From DATFWK01 sp035259345 (GTDB lineage Bacteria; Actinomycetota; Thermoleophilia; Miltoncostaeales; Miltoncostaeaceae), in the NCBI GenBank assembly GCA_035259345.1, contig DATFWK010000141.1:1-6394 (forward strand): a DNA stretch of 6,394 bases. Direction: 5' to 3'. The notes below the pieces were generated by a model. The model saw only the letters and a program-made list of their open reading frames with translations. It did no database searches and was not told the origin of the DNA. A program made the position numbers and the translations under genes. Numbering within the stretch: position 1 is the first letter of the stretch; each line of letters starts with the position of its first letter. This document shows, in pieces, positions 6,113-6,394 of this stretch.

Positions 6113-6394
6113 GGGACCGCGCCGACTCCGAACGCGTGGTCATCACCGGCGTGGGGCTGGTCAGCCCCATCGGCATTGGGCGGGACGAGGCCTGGGCGTC
6201 GGCGCTCGCGGGCCGGTCGGGCGCGGGACCGATCACCCGTTTCGACTCCTCGGACATGCAGGTCCGGATCGCCTGCGAGGTGACCGATTTCGTGCCGGAG
6301 GACTTCATGGACCGGCGCGCCGTGCGCCGGAACGACAGGTTCACCCAGATGGCCGTCGCGGCCGGCCACCTCGCCCTCGCCGACGCGCGCCTCG
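6109..6394 (+). CDS. fabF: Second FabF-like 3-oxoacyl-ACP synthase, N-terminal 95 codons (cut by window)
   Basis: The gene starts at GTG 6109, overlapping the previous stop by 4 bases (GTGA), and runs off the right edge after 95 codons. By my own alignment, about 75 of the 95 residues equal those of the upstream FabF with no gaps. These include ERVVITGVGLVSPIG, AGRSGAGPITRFDSSDM and the 14-residue block from EVTDF to MDRR. The active-site Cys, both His and the Lys lie beyond the edge, so whether it is a working synthase or an inactive chain-length-factor-like partner cannot be told. No obvious RBS precedes it beyond GGA next to the start, so it is probably translated by coupling. Substitutions cluster at conservative positions, which argues for a maintained paralog, not a decaying copy. 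Confidence 0.9.
   Translation, partial: MRDRADSERVVITGVGLVSPIGIGRDEAWASALAGRSGAGPITRFDSSDMQVRIACEVTDFVPEDFMDRRAVRRNDRFTQMAVAAGHLALADARL

Noticed and set aside
1..6394. CRISPR arrays, insertion sequences, phage or toxin-antitoxin genes
   Set aside because: No regularly spaced repeats, transposase motifs, terminal inverted repeats or small paired ORFs were seen.

Overview
The window is very GC-rich (by eye about 70% or more, with third codon positions almost all G or C). It uses GTG starts freely, keeps genes packed, and joins several with 1-4 base overlaps. This, with the glycine-rich N-terminus of the ABC transporter and the fatty-acid gene content, suggests a high-GC Actinobacteriota-type genome. 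A deep lineage such as Thermoleophilia is possible, but that is inference and cannot be fixed from this stretch alone.

Left part (1-1125, minus strand). A PfkB-family sugar kinase, most like bacterial fructokinases, starts at a GTG at 919 and runs off the left edge, missing only its last few codons. Upstream of it on the same strand is an elongator-type tRNA-Met(CAT), 1052-1125. Five bases past the tRNA 3' end is an 11-bp GC-rich hairpin (1020-1046) that pairs fully, with one G-U, only as minus-strand RNA. A TAGTGT -10-like element then precedes the kinase. The most economical reading is a tRNA unit that ends at the hairpin and a separately transcribed kinase.

Middle part (1126-3183, plus strand). 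The tRNA and an ABCB/MsbA-like half-transporter diverge from a 120-bp intergenic region holding a near-palindrome and a 9-bp direct repeat. The transporter has every catalytic motif and should be an active homodimeric or heterodimeric exporter; its substrate cannot be read from sequence. After its stop, a perfect 9-bp inverted repeat brackets a TAGGGT element before the next unit.

Right part (3184-6394, plus strand). This is a type II fatty-acid synthesis operon: fabD (malonyl-CoA:ACP transacylase), fabG (3-oxoacyl-ACP reductase), fabF (3-oxoacyl-ACP synthase II), and the first 95 codons of a second, closely related fabF. Each gene overlaps the next by 1-4 bases, implying coupled translation. 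FabD would make malonyl-ACP, the FabF enzymes would condense it with acyl-ACP, and FabG would reduce the 3-oxo product. The ACP gene often placed between fabG/fabD and fabF is absent, as are fabH, fabZ and fabI.

I saw no CRISPR array, insertion sequence or phage gene, and nothing that amounts to a wholly new system. The points most worth checking are the tandem fabF pair, the altered NNAG motif of FabG, and the inverted repeat around the likely fab promoter.
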